A stretch of DNA of 64,000 nt from Chloroflexi bacterium HGW-Chloroflexi-10 (GCA_002840755.1 PHBZ01000012.1:1-64000); one strand, 5' to 3'; shown: positions 17,230 through 24,695, numbered from the stretch's first letter. Program-made: numbers and translations. Notes: a model not told the origin generated them from the letters alone.

Positions 17230-17320
17230 GTAGTCCAAACACTGACAATGTAACTAATCATTGGCTTACATACAAATCAGCCTCCCACTGATAGCTAACT
17301 GTAGCCCGAAACGATATAGT
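17230..17320 (+). promoter_or_regulatory. 91-bp phased-repeat element, copy 2
   Basis: Same length and layout as copies 1, 3 and 4: GTAGTCCAAACACTGACAA at the start, CTGACA, CTTACA, CTGATA and ACGATA at columns 13, 36, 59 and 82, and TATAGT at 17315-17320. A GlsB-like gene starts 57 nt downstream. The leader after the element (CAGCAACATGAATG...) is nearly the same as after copy 3. Confidence 0.8.
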
Positions 17321-17377
17321 AGATTCAGCAACATGAATGTTTGCACCTCAAAGTATTATCTATCGAAGGAGAAAAAA

Positions 17378-17632
17378 ATGAATATTATTATCTATCTTGT
17401 CGCCGCGGCTGTGATTGGTTGGGTAGCGACTGAAATCATGCATGATCGCTCGAATTTATTGATCAATATTGTTGTGGCCGTCCTTGGTGCATTTTTGGCA
17501 GGTTATTTCCTGAGCCCTATTTTCAATGTAGGGACTATCAATGATGCCATCACTATTCCCACCATGCTGCTAACACTCCTGGGAGCTGTCATCCTGTTGG
17601 CGATTGTCAATTTATTCCGTCGCAGACGTTAA
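17378..17632 (+). CDS. GlsB/YeaQ/YmgE-family stress membrane protein
   Basis: The 84-residue protein consists of three membrane helices (about 3-20, 29-48 and 57-77) and ends in the basic tail FRRRR. It contains the family features IGWVATEIMHDR and AFLAGYFLSPIF, though the usual glycine-rich first helix is altered. The ATG at 17378 is chosen because AAGGAG lies 6 nt upstream; an open frame further upstream runs into the regulatory element and is not coding. Members of this transglycosylase-associated family are induced by general stress; their biochemistry is unknown. It is a close paralogue of the protein encoded at 21183. Confidence 0.92.
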   Translation: MNIIIYLVAAAVIGWVATEIMHDRSNLLINIVVAVLGAFLAGYFLSPIFNVGTINDAITIPTMLLTLLGAVILLAIVNLFRRRR

Positions 17633-17779
17633 GCTTGATGGCTTCTTTTCGACGAAAGTAGTGTAAGCGATTCAACATCAATCCAACGGAGGTGTTATAA
17701 GGCTGCAAAGTCATTAACGGTATGGTTTTATTTTCGACTTTTTTTGATGAGTAACAGTAAGTAGTAAGGAGTAATTGTT

Positions 17780-18004
17780 ATGGAGACAACCAAGGATATA
17801 TTACTTGGTAAATGGCATGAGCTTAAAGGGCAAGTAAGACATAAGTGGGGCAAACTCACTGATGATGATCTTACCCGATTGAGCGGCAAAACCGAAGAAC
17901 TCGTGGGTATCTTACAACAGCGATATGGCTATGGTAAGGCGCAAGCGGAAAATGAAATTAACAACTGGTTGGAAGATCGTGATCAGCACAGTGCCAAGGA
18001 ATAG
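17780..18004 (+). CDS. CsbD-family stress protein
   Basis: This 74-residue soluble protein shows the CsbD signature: KWHELKGQVRHKWGKLTDDD, then a helix LSGKTEELVGILQQRYGYGK. CsbD proteins are among the most strongly induced general stress proteins in many bacteria, with no known enzymatic role. The ATG has AAGGAG 9 nt upstream. It lies 147 nt after the GlsB-like gene without its own 91-bp element, so the two are probably on one transcript. A second CsbD gene is at 22989. Confidence 0.93.
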   Translation: METTKDILLGKWHELKGQVRHKWGKLTDDDLTRLSGKTEELVGILQQRYGYGKAQAENEINNWLEDRDQHSAKE

Positions 18005-18056
18005 CCTACCCAACCATTCCATTTTTCGGATGACGGAGCACGCGTAAAAGGTTAGT

Positions 18057-19208
18057 ATGAAACTCACTTCTGTAATGTTATCATTCCTAGTTTTGGCACT
18101 GATACTTGCCGCATGTATAGCGAGCGGTGGTACATTAGTCACGTCGTCTGAGCCCGGGATCGATAATAGTGCGGCTTCGCAGAAGGCCAGGGCCGATTAT
18201 GCTATGGAACAAGCGAAGCAGCAGGAGGAGGCTGCATTTGCAGCGGCAGTTAATGAAACAGCGCAAGCCCAAGCTGGTGAAAACGTATTGGCGCTTGCTG
18301 CGACGGCGACCGCCCAGGCATTGGCTGTGGCACAAGCACAGCTTGAGTTGACAGCCAATGCCGCCAAAATCTCATCTACACAGGCAGCTATTTCTGCTGA
18401 ACAGACTGCGATAGCGATAGAGGCAAATGCAACTATCGACGCACAGACGATTCTCCTGGCACAGCAACAGGCTCAGGCGACCGCAACAACCCAGGCATTG
18501 CAATTGGAGAGTTTAACGGCGAAGCAATTGGCCACTGCTTCTCAGCAACAAAGAGTATTACTATCCTGGTTTATTCCGATCACAGCAGCTATAGCTTTTG
18601 GGTTCGTAATGTTGCTGGGTGCGAAGTTCATTAGTGGAATGATTGATGCAACAAATGAACGCCGCAGCTTGGAAAACCAGAGACTTACTTTACTTAGCAC
18701 ACTGTTCGATGCGCCGACAGAGACAATTATTTTTGCAGATGATCCGCATACCGGTTTACCTAGGTCTAGACTATTTTTCACACCCGAGCCTGGCAGCGGC
18801 AATTCCTCTGATGAATCTGACTCCAGATTCGAACCTATCATTGGCGACGATGGGCAGTCTTCTATTTTCATTGTGTCTAATGGTGATAAGTTTGTGGCTG
18901 ATAGTGCAGAAGCACGTGAGGAAGCTGCGCGTTGTAAGTTGGCAATGAAGCTACTACGTGATGCGATCAACCAGGTAGGTGCCCAATCCAACCGGATTCC
19001 TTCTGCTGGTCAGTTGGGCTGGCCGGTTGGAATATGGACTATAGCAGTCGCTATACTCAGACCATATGGCGTAGAAAGATTGCGTGGCGCAGATGGCGGA
19101 ACATACCTGGTGGGGCAGTATCCCAACTTACAAACGTTATATATTGCAATCGGAGAAAGAAGATTATCCTTTTTCCCAACAACTTCAAAAGTCGTCATTG
19201 ATGGTTGA
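18057..19208 (+). CDS. Lipoprotein with Ala/Gln/Thr-rich coiled coil and a membrane-spanning helix
   Basis: The 383-residue protein has a lipoprotein signal with lipobox LAAC (C20), then an extended helical region (about 45-165) rich in Ala, Gln and Thr, then a membrane helix (about 168-190, WFIPITAAIAFGFVMLLGAK). The remaining 190 residues should lie in the cytoplasm. They include a helical segment and a compact end with SAGQLGWPVGIWTIAV and RGADGGTYLVGQYP. The combination of an external lipid-anchored coiled coil with an internal domain resembles a transmembrane sensor or tether. I do not recognise the family. It follows the CsbD gene by 52 nt and may belong to the same stress transcript. 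Confidence 0.8.
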   Translation: MKLTSVMLSFLVLALILAACIASGGTLVTSSEPGIDNSAASQKARADYAMEQAKQQEEAAFAAAVNETAQAQAGENVLALAATATAQALAVAQAQLELTANAAKISSTQAAISAEQTAIAIEANATIDAQTILLAQQQAQATATTQALQLESLTAKQLATASQQQRVLLSWFIPITAAIAFGFVMLLGAKFISGMIDATNERRSLENQRLTLLSTLFDAPTETIIFADDPHTGLPRSRLFFTPEPGSGNSSDESDSRFEPIIGDDGQSSIFIVSNGDKFVADSAEAREEAARCKLAMKLLRDAINQVGAQSNRIPSAGQLGWPVGIWTIAVAILRPYGVERLRGADGGTYLVGQYPNLQTLYIAIGERRLSFFPTTSKVVIDG

Positions 19209-19306
19209 AACATCTTATCGTAGGCATGATTGCCTGTTTAAATTAAAAACGATCATGATACGGATCGTTATTGTTTTTATTCGCGATTTTTAAGAAAGGA
19301 AAGAAA

Positions 19307-19531
19307 ATGGAAAGCCAGATTGTATGTCCAAATTGTAAAAAAACGATTTTGAATAACCCAATTATCAATGATGCGGCAAAAGGAGAAGGCTCTCATACGC
19401 AATCCCTGATTTGTGAATGTGGGGAGAGAATCACGTATTGGCAAATTACAGCCCAACTGAGAGATCAGAAAGCTTTAGGTAGAAAAGTTCAGAATTGGTT
19501 TCAGTCCATCTTTAAAAAAAGAGAAGCATAG
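19307..19531 (+). CDS. Small zinc-ribbon-like protein
   Basis: A 74-residue protein with two cysteine pairs, CPNC at 6-9 and CECG at about 38-40, that could bind one zinc ion. The C-terminal half is basic (LGRKVQNWFQSIFKKREA). ATG 19307 is favoured by AAGAAAGGA upstream rather than an earlier in-frame start at 19271. It precedes a radical SAM gene by 12 nt and is probably co-transcribed with it. Function unknown. Confidence 0.75.
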   Translation: MESQIVCPNCKKTILNNPIINDAAKGEGSHTQSLICECGERITYWQITAQLRDQKALGRKVQNWFQSIFKKREA

Positions 19532-19543
19532 GTTAATCCGCCG

Positions 19544-21022
19544 ATGAAAATCTTGCTGGTTTACCCTGAATTCCCCGATACTTTTTGGAGTTTCAAACAT
19601 GCACTCAAATTTGTTCATAAGAAGGCTGCAGCCCCACCGTTGGGTTTGTTAACCGTAGCAGCGATGCTGCCTGTTGAGTGGGAAAAACGACTGATTGACC
19701 TTAATGTGACCAATCTAACTCCCAAAAACCTGGCCTGGGCTGATTTTGTCTTCATCAGTGCCATGACTATACAGCGTGAAGCAGCCAGAGAACTTATAAC
19801 GAGATGTAAACTGGCTGGTGTGAAAATGGTGGCAGGCGGGCCGCTTTTCACTATGGAGCATAATCAATTTCCGGAAGTTGATCACTTTGTTCTCAATGAA
19901 GCCGAACTGACTTTACCGCCATTCCTGGCCGATCTGGCCAACGGAAACGCTCATCAGATTTACACTACTACTGAATTTCCGGACATCCAGGATACACCAG
20001 CGCCTCTATGGGGATTGGCAGATCTCAAATATTACGATTCGATCAGTATTCAGTTCTCACGAGGCTGTCCTTTTAGTTGTGATTTTTGTAATGTGACGTC
20101 ACTGTTGGGTCATCGTCCGCGCACTAAAACCACTTCCCAAATCATCACTGAATTGGACGGTCTCTATGCACTTGGTTGGCGCAAGAGTATCTTTTTTGTG
20201 GATGACAATTTTATCGGAAATAAAAAACTGATCAAATCTGAGGTGCTGCCTGCATTGATCGAATGGCGAAAAGGTAAGATTGGCATGCCGTTTAATACAG
20301 AAGCGTCCATAAACCTGGCTGATGATGGTGAGTTGCTTATACTCATGGCTCAAGCCGGGTTCAATGCGGTGTTTGTTGGCATTGAAACACCTAATGAAGA
20401 CAGTTTGACTGAATGTGATAAGACTCAAAACAAAAATAGGGATTTGGTAGAGAGCGTTTGGCGCATCCAGCGTGCTGGTCTCCAGGTACAAGGAGGCTTT
20501 ATCGTCGGGTTTGACAATGATCCGCCTTCGATTTTTCAGCAACAGATTGATTTTATTCAGAGAAGCGGTATCGTGACAGCCATGGTAGGATTATTGCAAG
20601 CTCCTCTGGGAACTCGCCTGCATGAACGCATGAAGCAAGAAGGCCGTCTGGTGAGTGAAATGTCCGGCGATAATGTGGATGGCTCAACCAACATCATCCC
20701 CAAGATGGGATTGCAATCACTCCAGGAAGGGTATCGAAAAATTCTGGATAAAATTTATGATCCAGCTTTTTATTGTGAGCGCGTCTTGACTTTCCTGCGG
20801 GAATACCAGCCGCCTAATGTCAGAGCTCCTCTGGAGCCGCAATACATTCTGGCTTTGGGTCGATCTATTTACCAATTGGGAATTCGCAGTGCCGAGCGCA
20901 CCCATTATTGGCGGTTATTCTTCTGGGCACTATTCCAACATCCACGGTTGTTCCCTCTGGCAATAACATTAGCGATTAAAGGCTTTCATTTCCGTCAGGT
21001 CGCTGAACTGCATGTGGGTTGA
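19544..21022 (+). CDS. B12-binding-type radical SAM protein (DUF4070-like)
   Basis: The 492-residue protein has an N-terminal cobalamin-binding-like Rossmann region (about 1-140), a radical SAM core with the cluster motif CPFSCDFC (C175, C179, C182), and a C-terminal extension of the DUF4070 type with helices near 430-490. The start MKILLVYPEFPDTFWSFKHA is typical of this family, which includes the hopanoid C-2 methylase HpnP but also many uncharacterised members, so methylation of a lipid is possible but not shown. No DxHxxG cobalamin motif is evident. Copy 3 of the 91-bp element begins 8 nt after the stop. Confidence 0.9.
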   Translation: MKILLVYPEFPDTFWSFKHALKFVHKKAAAPPLGLLTVAAMLPVEWEKRLIDLNVTNLTPKNLAWADFVFISAMTIQREAARELITRCKLAGVKMVAGGPLFTMEHNQFPEVDHFVLNEAELTLPPFLADLANGNAHQIYTTTEFPDIQDTPAPLWGLADLKYYDSISIQFSRGCPFSCDFCNVTSLLGHRPRTKTTSQIITELDGLYALGWRKSIFFVDDNFIGNKKLIKSEVLPALIEWRKGKIGMPFNTEASINLADDGELLILMAQAGFNAVFVGIETPNEDSLTECDKTQNKNRDLVESVWRIQRAGLQVQGGFIVGFDNDPPSIFQQQIDFIQRSGIVTAMVGLLQAPLGTRLHERMKQEGRLVSEMSGDNVDGSTNIIPKMGLQSLQEGYRKILDKIYDPAFYCERVLTFLREYQPPNVRAPLEPQYILALGRSIYQLGIRSAERTHYWRLFFWALFQHPRLFPLAITLAIKGFHFRQVAELHVG

Positions 21023-21029
21023 ATTAGGT

Positions 21030-21120
21030 GTAGTCCAAACACTTACAAACAATTTAAGCATAATCTTACACTTGAATCAGCCTTGCACTGATAGCTAACG
21101 CAAGTGCAAGACGATATAGT
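21030..21120 (+). promoter_or_regulatory. 91-bp phased-repeat element, copy 3
   Basis: This copy starts 8 nt after the radical SAM stop codon. Half-sites CTTACA, CTTACA, CTGATA and ACGATA are at columns 13, 36, 59 and 82, and TATAGT at 21115-21120. In addition columns 35-45 and 72-82 are complementary at 10 of 11 positions. A GlsB-like gene starts 62 nt downstream. Confidence 0.8.
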
Positions 21121-21182
21121 TGTAACAGCAACATGAATGATTGCTACCTCACAAAACTTATTTATAAATGAAGGAGAAAAAA

Positions 21183-21437
21183 ATGAATATCCTTATCTAT
21201 CTTATCGTTGCGGCAGTGATCGGTTGGGTGGCGACTGAAATAATGCATGATCGCTCTAACCTGATGATCAATATAGTTGTGGCCGTTGTTGGCGCGTTCC
21301 TGGCTGGCTATTTCCTCAGTCCCATTTTTGGTGTTGGGACGATTAATGATGCCATCACCGTACCAACCATGTTGGTAACTCTCCTGGGAGCTATTATCCT
21401 GCTGGCAATTGTTCGTTTCTTACGTCGCAGACGCTAA
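21183..21437 (+). CDS. GlsB/YeaQ/YmgE-family stress membrane protein, second copy
   Basis: An 84-residue protein nearly identical in sequence and length to the one at 17378 (IGWVATEIMHDRSNL, AFLAGYFLSPIFGVGTINDA, RRRR end). Three membrane helices. AAGGAG lies 7 nt before ATG 21183; the in-frame ATG at 21168 overlaps that ribosome binding site and is not used. Both the coding sequence and the upstream element and leader are shared with the first copy, so the whole unit was duplicated. Confidence 0.92.
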   Translation: MNILIYLIVAAVIGWVATEIMHDRSNLMINIVVAVVGAFLAGYFLSPIFGVGTINDAITVPTMLVTLLGAIILLAIVRFLRRRR

Positions 21438-21631
21438 GCCTGATTGACATGTCACCCGGATGGTGTGGAAAAATTAGAACCCGATCCTTTGCTTGCCTGG
21501 CGATTGCTAACATTCAATTCGGAAAATAAGGCAAATCGCCGGCAGCATTAATTTGTTAGACCGTCAGGTCAACTGCCAATTGGTCTACCAACCAGATGGC
21601 AACCTCTAGATTATTTATAAGGAGAAATATC

Positions 21632-21790
21632 ATGTTATGGACTATCGTTGTAATTCTAGTAGTTTTATGGCTGCTCGGTTATTTTGGTCGGAATATTAGC
21701 CCAAGGTTTCCGAAGACTGGCAGTTGGATTCACACTTTGATAGTAATCGCTTTGATTCTCGTCGTGTTACAACTTCTTGGGGTCGTATAA
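21632..21790 (+). CDS. lmo0937-family small membrane protein
   Basis: A 52-residue protein made of two membrane helices (about 1-17 and 31-50) joined by a short loop. The start MLWTIVVILVVLWLLGYF and the pattern of the second helix match the lmo0937 family of tiny membrane proteins, often found near CsbD, GlsB and YtxH genes. ATAAGGAG lies 8 nt before the ATG. No 91-bp element precedes it. Function unknown. Confidence 0.85.
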   Translation: MLWTIVVILVVLWLLGYFGRNISPRFPKTGSWIHTLIVIALILVVLQLLGVV

Positions 21791-22017
21791 ACCCCAGGCA
21801 CTTTAATAATATGACCTGGTCTGTCAACACTGATTGATTTATTACATCAATCCCCTGAAATCAGTCTGACGCTTATTCAACACTGTAACAGGATGAAAGA
21901 ATCCCTAAATTAAAAACAGGTATGGATACATACAAAGAAATTAACTTCGGCAAGTGATAAAAAATAAAGGTCGTGTGTTAACTTTGATAGTAATTGCAAG
22001 ATAGTTAGGAGAATACT

Positions 22018-22668
22018 ATGTTTCCAATCGGCGACGACAACAGTGCCCGGAGAATTGTGCCGGTCATTACATACATTTTGATCGCATTGAATCTGCTTTT
22101 TTTCTTTGTCGAGCTTAGTGGCGGCGATGCTTTCATTATGAAATGGGCTTTTGTTCCCAGTCGCTTCCTTGCTAATCCGGGTGGTGATTTCCTTACATTG
22201 TTCACATCCATGTTCATGCACGGCGGATGGCTTCACCTTGGAGGCAATATGCTCTACCTATGGATATTTGGGGACAATGTGGAGGATCGTTTTGGACATA
22301 TTGGATTCTTGATTTTCTATTTACTTTGTGGGCTTGCTGCAACTGCGGCCCAATTGGTTTTTAGTCTTCAATCGAATATTCCAAACCTAGGTGCTTCCGG
22401 AGCTATTGCGGGTGTACTAGGAGCTTACATTTTATTATTTCCAAAAGCGAGAGTCAAAGTTTTACAGGGGCAGAGAGTAATTCCGGTTTCAGCGTTGATA
22501 GTCATTGGAATCTGGTTTGTACTGCAGCTCTTTAGCGGTATGGGCTCCATTGCTAACACTGTAGATACAGGTGGTGTTGCTTATATGGCACACATTGGCG
22601 GATTTGTTGCCGGATTTTTACTGACTTTCCTGTTCAGAGGAAACTCAAGAGCACGGTTAACCGCTTGA
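22018..22668 (+). CDS. Rhomboid-family intramembrane serine protease
   Basis: The protein has 216 residues and about six membrane helices. The nucleophile motif GASGAIAG, preceding HGGWLHLGGNMLYLWIFGDN and the catalytic histidine in AHIGGFVAGFLL identify an active rhomboid protease, which cuts within or near the membrane helices of substrate proteins. TTAGGAGA lies 7 nt before the ATG at 22018. It is followed by a strong terminator, so it seems to be a single-gene transcript. The substrate is unknown; membrane stress proteins nearby are candidates. Confidence 0.94.
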   Translation: MFPIGDDNSARRIVPVITYILIALNLLFFFVELSGGDAFIMKWAFVPSRFLANPGGDFLTLFTSMFMHGGWLHLGGNMLYLWIFGDNVEDRFGHIGFLIFYLLCGLAATAAQLVFSLQSNIPNLGASGAIAGVLGAYILLFPKARVKVLQGQRVIPVSALIVIGIWFVLQLFSGMGSIANTVDTGGVAYMAHIGGFVAGFLLTFLFRGNSRARLTA

Positions 22669-22741
22669 TTTAGTAAAACAATTTTGGGATTAAGGAAAAA
22701 AATAGCAAGTTTTTCATATTTCTCCCTCAAGGGGTTAAGGA

Positions 22742-22787
22742 AATATTTCCCGGTTGCAAGGACGTAGCCGGGAAATATTCGTTTTTA
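22742..22787 (+). terminator. Rho-independent terminator after the rhomboid gene
   Basis: Perfect 12-bp stem (AATATTTCCCGG at 22742-22753, complement at 22768-22779) with a 14-nt loop and a CGTTTTT tail. Confidence 0.88.
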
Positions 22788-22827
22788 GACCAGGCATGGA
22801 TTTAATTCATTAGCATTTTGGGTAGGT

Positions 22828-22918
22828 GTAGTCCAAACACTGACAACCAATCTAATCTTAGGCTTACATGCATATCAGCCTCATGCTGATAGTCAATGTC
22901 AGCCCAAAAAGATATAGT
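22828..22918 (+). promoter_or_regulatory. 91-bp phased-repeat element, copy 4
   Basis: Layout is identical to copies 1-3: GTAGTCCAAACACTGACAA, CTTACA at column 36, ATCAGC/GCTGAT hairpin at 47-63, and TATAGT at 22913-22918. Half-sites fall at columns 13, 36, 59 and 82. A CsbD gene starts 70 nt downstream. Confidence 0.8.
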
Positions 22919-22988
22919 AAATGAAGTAACAAAAAGAGAGCCTGCTTTTGGCTCTTCTATATGGTTCAAAGGAAAAAAGGTAAAACCC

Positions 22989-23213
22989 ATGAATAATGAT
23001 ATTCTCGAAGGTAAATGGAAACAGATGCGCGGCGAGGCCAAAGCTTGGTGGGGTAAACTCACTGACAACGATCTCGACCGTGTTGCCGGCAAGTATGACG
23101 TTCTCGCAGGTTTGTTACAAGAAAAATACGGGTACACCCGAGAACAAGCAGCAGAGGAAGTCGATAAACGCGTAACGGATTTCGAAACCAATCTAAAGAA
23201 AAAGATTGATTAG
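22989..23213 (+). CDS. CsbD-family stress protein, second copy
   Basis: A 74-residue protein with the CsbD core GKWKQMRGEAKAWWGKLTDN and LAGLLQEKYGYTREQAAEEV. ATG 22989 is chosen because of the purine-rich AAAGGAAAAAAGG upstream and because family members start with this segment; the longer open frame runs back through copy 4 of the regulatory element. It is likely a single-gene or short transcript driven from that element, followed by the YggT and YtxH genes. Confidence 0.93.
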   Translation: MNNDILEGKWKQMRGEAKAWWGKLTDNDLDRVAGKYDVLAGLLQEKYGYTREQAAEEVDKRVTDFETNLKKKID

Positions 23214-23268
23214 CTTTAAATCTACATAATTGATTTTGTAGGGTGTTCTGTAAACCCCTTGTCTAAAT

Positions 23269-23294
23269 TTTACAGATGGTTTTCTATCTGTAAA
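23269..23294 (+). promoter_or_regulatory. Perfect 9-bp inverted repeat before the YggT gene
   Basis: TTTACAGAT (23269-23277) and its complement (23286-23294) enclose an 8-nt loop, 16 nt before the ATG of the YggT-family gene and 55 nt after the CsbD stop. It may be a weak terminator, a leader hairpin or an operator; no T-run follows. Confidence 0.45.
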
Positions 23295-23310
23295 TTGAAA
23301 GGAAAACGAA

Positions 23311-23727
23311 ATGTCTAATGATAACAGAATGACAGAAGTCAGGTCTGTGCAAAGAGAGCCGGAACGGGAACGACGCATCATGACTTTTAAAGCCACCCAG
23401 ATTGTCTGGTTGCTTTTTGGAATTCTTGAGGCGCTGATCGCATTACGTATTCTGCTTAAGTTAATTGCAGCCAACCCGAATAGCCCGATTGCGGCACTGA
23501 TCTACGGGTTTACAGATTTATTCCTGTTCCCCTTTGCCGGATTGACCGCTACACCTCAGGCTGGCGGTATGGTTTTGGAACTCTCATCCTTCTTAGCAAT
23601 GGTGATCTATGGCTTAATTGCATGGGCAATTGTAAAAATAATTACGGTGGTTTTCTATCGTCCGCGCGGACCAATTGAAAGTGTCACGCAAACTACGAGC
23701 AGTGAAGATCATACTCGTCTTCAATAG
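23311..23727 (+). CDS. YggT-family membrane protein
   Basis: This 138-residue protein has a charged N-terminal stretch (about 1-25) and two to three membrane helices (about 28-50, 65-85 and 92-112). The segment LRILLKLIAANPNSPIAALI followed by GFTDLFLFPF matches the YggT family, linked to osmotic stress tolerance and cell envelope or division functions in other bacteria. GAAAGG lies 8 nt before the ATG. It lies between CsbD and YtxH genes in the stress island. Confidence 0.85.
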   Translation: MSNDNRMTEVRSVQREPERERRIMTFKATQIVWLLFGILEALIALRILLKLIAANPNSPIAALIYGFTDLFLFPFAGLTATPQAGGMVLELSSFLAMVIYGLIAWAIVKIITVVFYRPRGPIESVTQTTSSEDHTRLQ

Positions 23728-23762
23728 ACGCCAGAATAACCTAAAATCTAAAAGGAGAAAAA

Positions 23763-24122
23763 ATGAATAAATTTTTACGAGTACAAGAAACGGATACAAA
23801 TTATCCAGGTAACTTTTTAACCGGATTGTTAATTGGAAGTCTTGCCGGTGCTGCAGCTATGCTATTGTTTATACCTCAGTCAGGCAAAGAAACGCGGAAA
23901 CAAATTCAGCACAAATTCCTGGAGCTACGGGATCAGGCAGCCACGACAGTGGAAGGCACTGTAGCGGAGGTTCGCACGAAGGCTGGTCAGTTTACATCAG
24001 AGATAAATCATAAGGCAAAAGAAATAAAACAAGAAGGTAGGGATGTACTCGCTGAACAACTTGACCGTATTTCAGCTTCTGCTGAAACTGGCAAAAAGAA
24101 TATTGAGCGAAAACATAATTAA
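23763..24122 (+). CDS. YtxH-domain stress protein
   Basis: The 119-residue protein begins with a short hydrophobic segment (LTGLLIGSLAGAAAMLLFIP, about 20-39), followed by SGKETRKQIQHKFLELRD and a long amphipathic helix rich in Ala, Glu and Lys. This is the YtxH layout, common among general stress proteins. AAAAGGAG is 7 nt before the ATG. It lies 35 nt after the YggT gene, so the two are likely co-transcribed, and a terminator hairpin follows. Confidence 0.88.
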   Translation: MNKFLRVQETDTNYPGNFLTGLLIGSLAGAAAMLLFIPQSGKETRKQIQHKFLELRDQAATTVEGTVAEVRTKAGQFTSEINHKAKEIKQEGRDVLAEQLDRISASAETGKKNIERKHN

Positions 24123-24146
24123 TCTTTCTTGTTTCTCTTCGACACC

Positions 24147-24190
24147 GAGGATCATGGGCATCCGGTACCCATGATCCTCATCAGGTTGTT
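24147..24190 (+). terminator. Hairpin terminator after the YtxH gene
   Basis: Perfect 12-bp stem (GAGGATCATGGG at 24147-24158, complement at 24168-24179) with a 9-nt loop. The tail is only moderately T-rich (ATCAGGTTGTTT). Confidence 0.7.
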
Positions 24191-24230
24191 TCAGTAATAA
24201 AAAGTTTATATTTAAACGCAACGCTCAAGA

Positions 24231-24564
24231 AGGAATGTAGTGAAGTATTGATAAAAAACGGTTTGTTGCTTACCGAATAATGCGGTTTCCAGAGCAGCAC
24301 AAACGATGTAGAAAAAATAAACGTCGGTTCCATTCCACTTATTGAAAGCGAAATAACCAAAAGGTAGATCCGTGACCTGGCTTTGAAGGATGTAGCTAAA
24401 AACTTGATGCCAAAGTACCAAATATTGTCGATGTGATGACCAAGTATATTTTGACATTCCATGTAGATGAGGATGTCCAGAAGGTAGTGCAAGCAATGGC
24501 GGAGAATCAATTAAGGCGCATATTTTTTTTGAATATGAGTTCGACTATGTACGTAGAACTTTAA
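24231..24564 (+). pseudogene. Decayed CBS-domain protein gene
   Basis: The plus strand contains recognisable CBS pieces in shifting frames and broken by stops: CSEVLIKN, then (after a frameshift in an A-run) VCCLPNNAVSRAAQTM, a stop, INVGSIPLIES, another stop, RDLALKDVAKN, a frameshift in AAAAAC, and finally LDAKVPNIVDVMTKYI, HVDEDVQKVVQAMAENQLRR ending at the TAA at 24562-24564. Order and spacing match an intact two-CBS protein such as the one at 11291. At least three frame changes or stops make a functional product very unlikely. The bases up to 24691 contain a further, possibly decayed small frame. Confidence 0.75.
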
Positions 24565-24695
24565 TGGCACTCAAAACAAATTATGTATTGAATACAACGG
24601 GGTTGACGTAACATTCGATCTTGATTGTGACTTTGTCAGAAGATGTATTAGCTGAAATTGAGGTTGCCGTCAAACAAAATGGAGAAAGTTTATGA
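24565..24695 (+). pseudogene. Possible remnant of a small gene ahead of DUF5661
   Basis: One frame reads IEYNGVDVTFDLD and another, shifted by one base, continues VTLSEDVLAEIEVAVKQNGE to a stop at 24693-24695. That stop overlaps the ATG of the next gene as ATGA. The pieces together look like one short protein split by a frameshift. A TTG at 24621 could start the last part alone (24 residues). No family is recognised. Confidence 0.25.

Noticed and set aside
15710..22918. The repeated 91-bp elements as CRISPR repeats or insertion sequence ends
   Set aside because: Copies are kilobases apart, all in one orientation, each before a gene; no spacer-repeat pattern, no transposase and no target-site duplications are present.
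22896..22988. Longer start for the second CsbD protein at 22896
   Set aside because: It would begin inside the 91-bp element; family members start at MNND-like residues and the purine-rich site is just before 22989.
24237..24327. A further possible copy of the 91-bp element (GTAG... GCTTAC)
   Set aside because: GCTTAC is 3 bp off the expected column and other blocks are missing; the stretch is better explained as the start of the decayed CBS gene.
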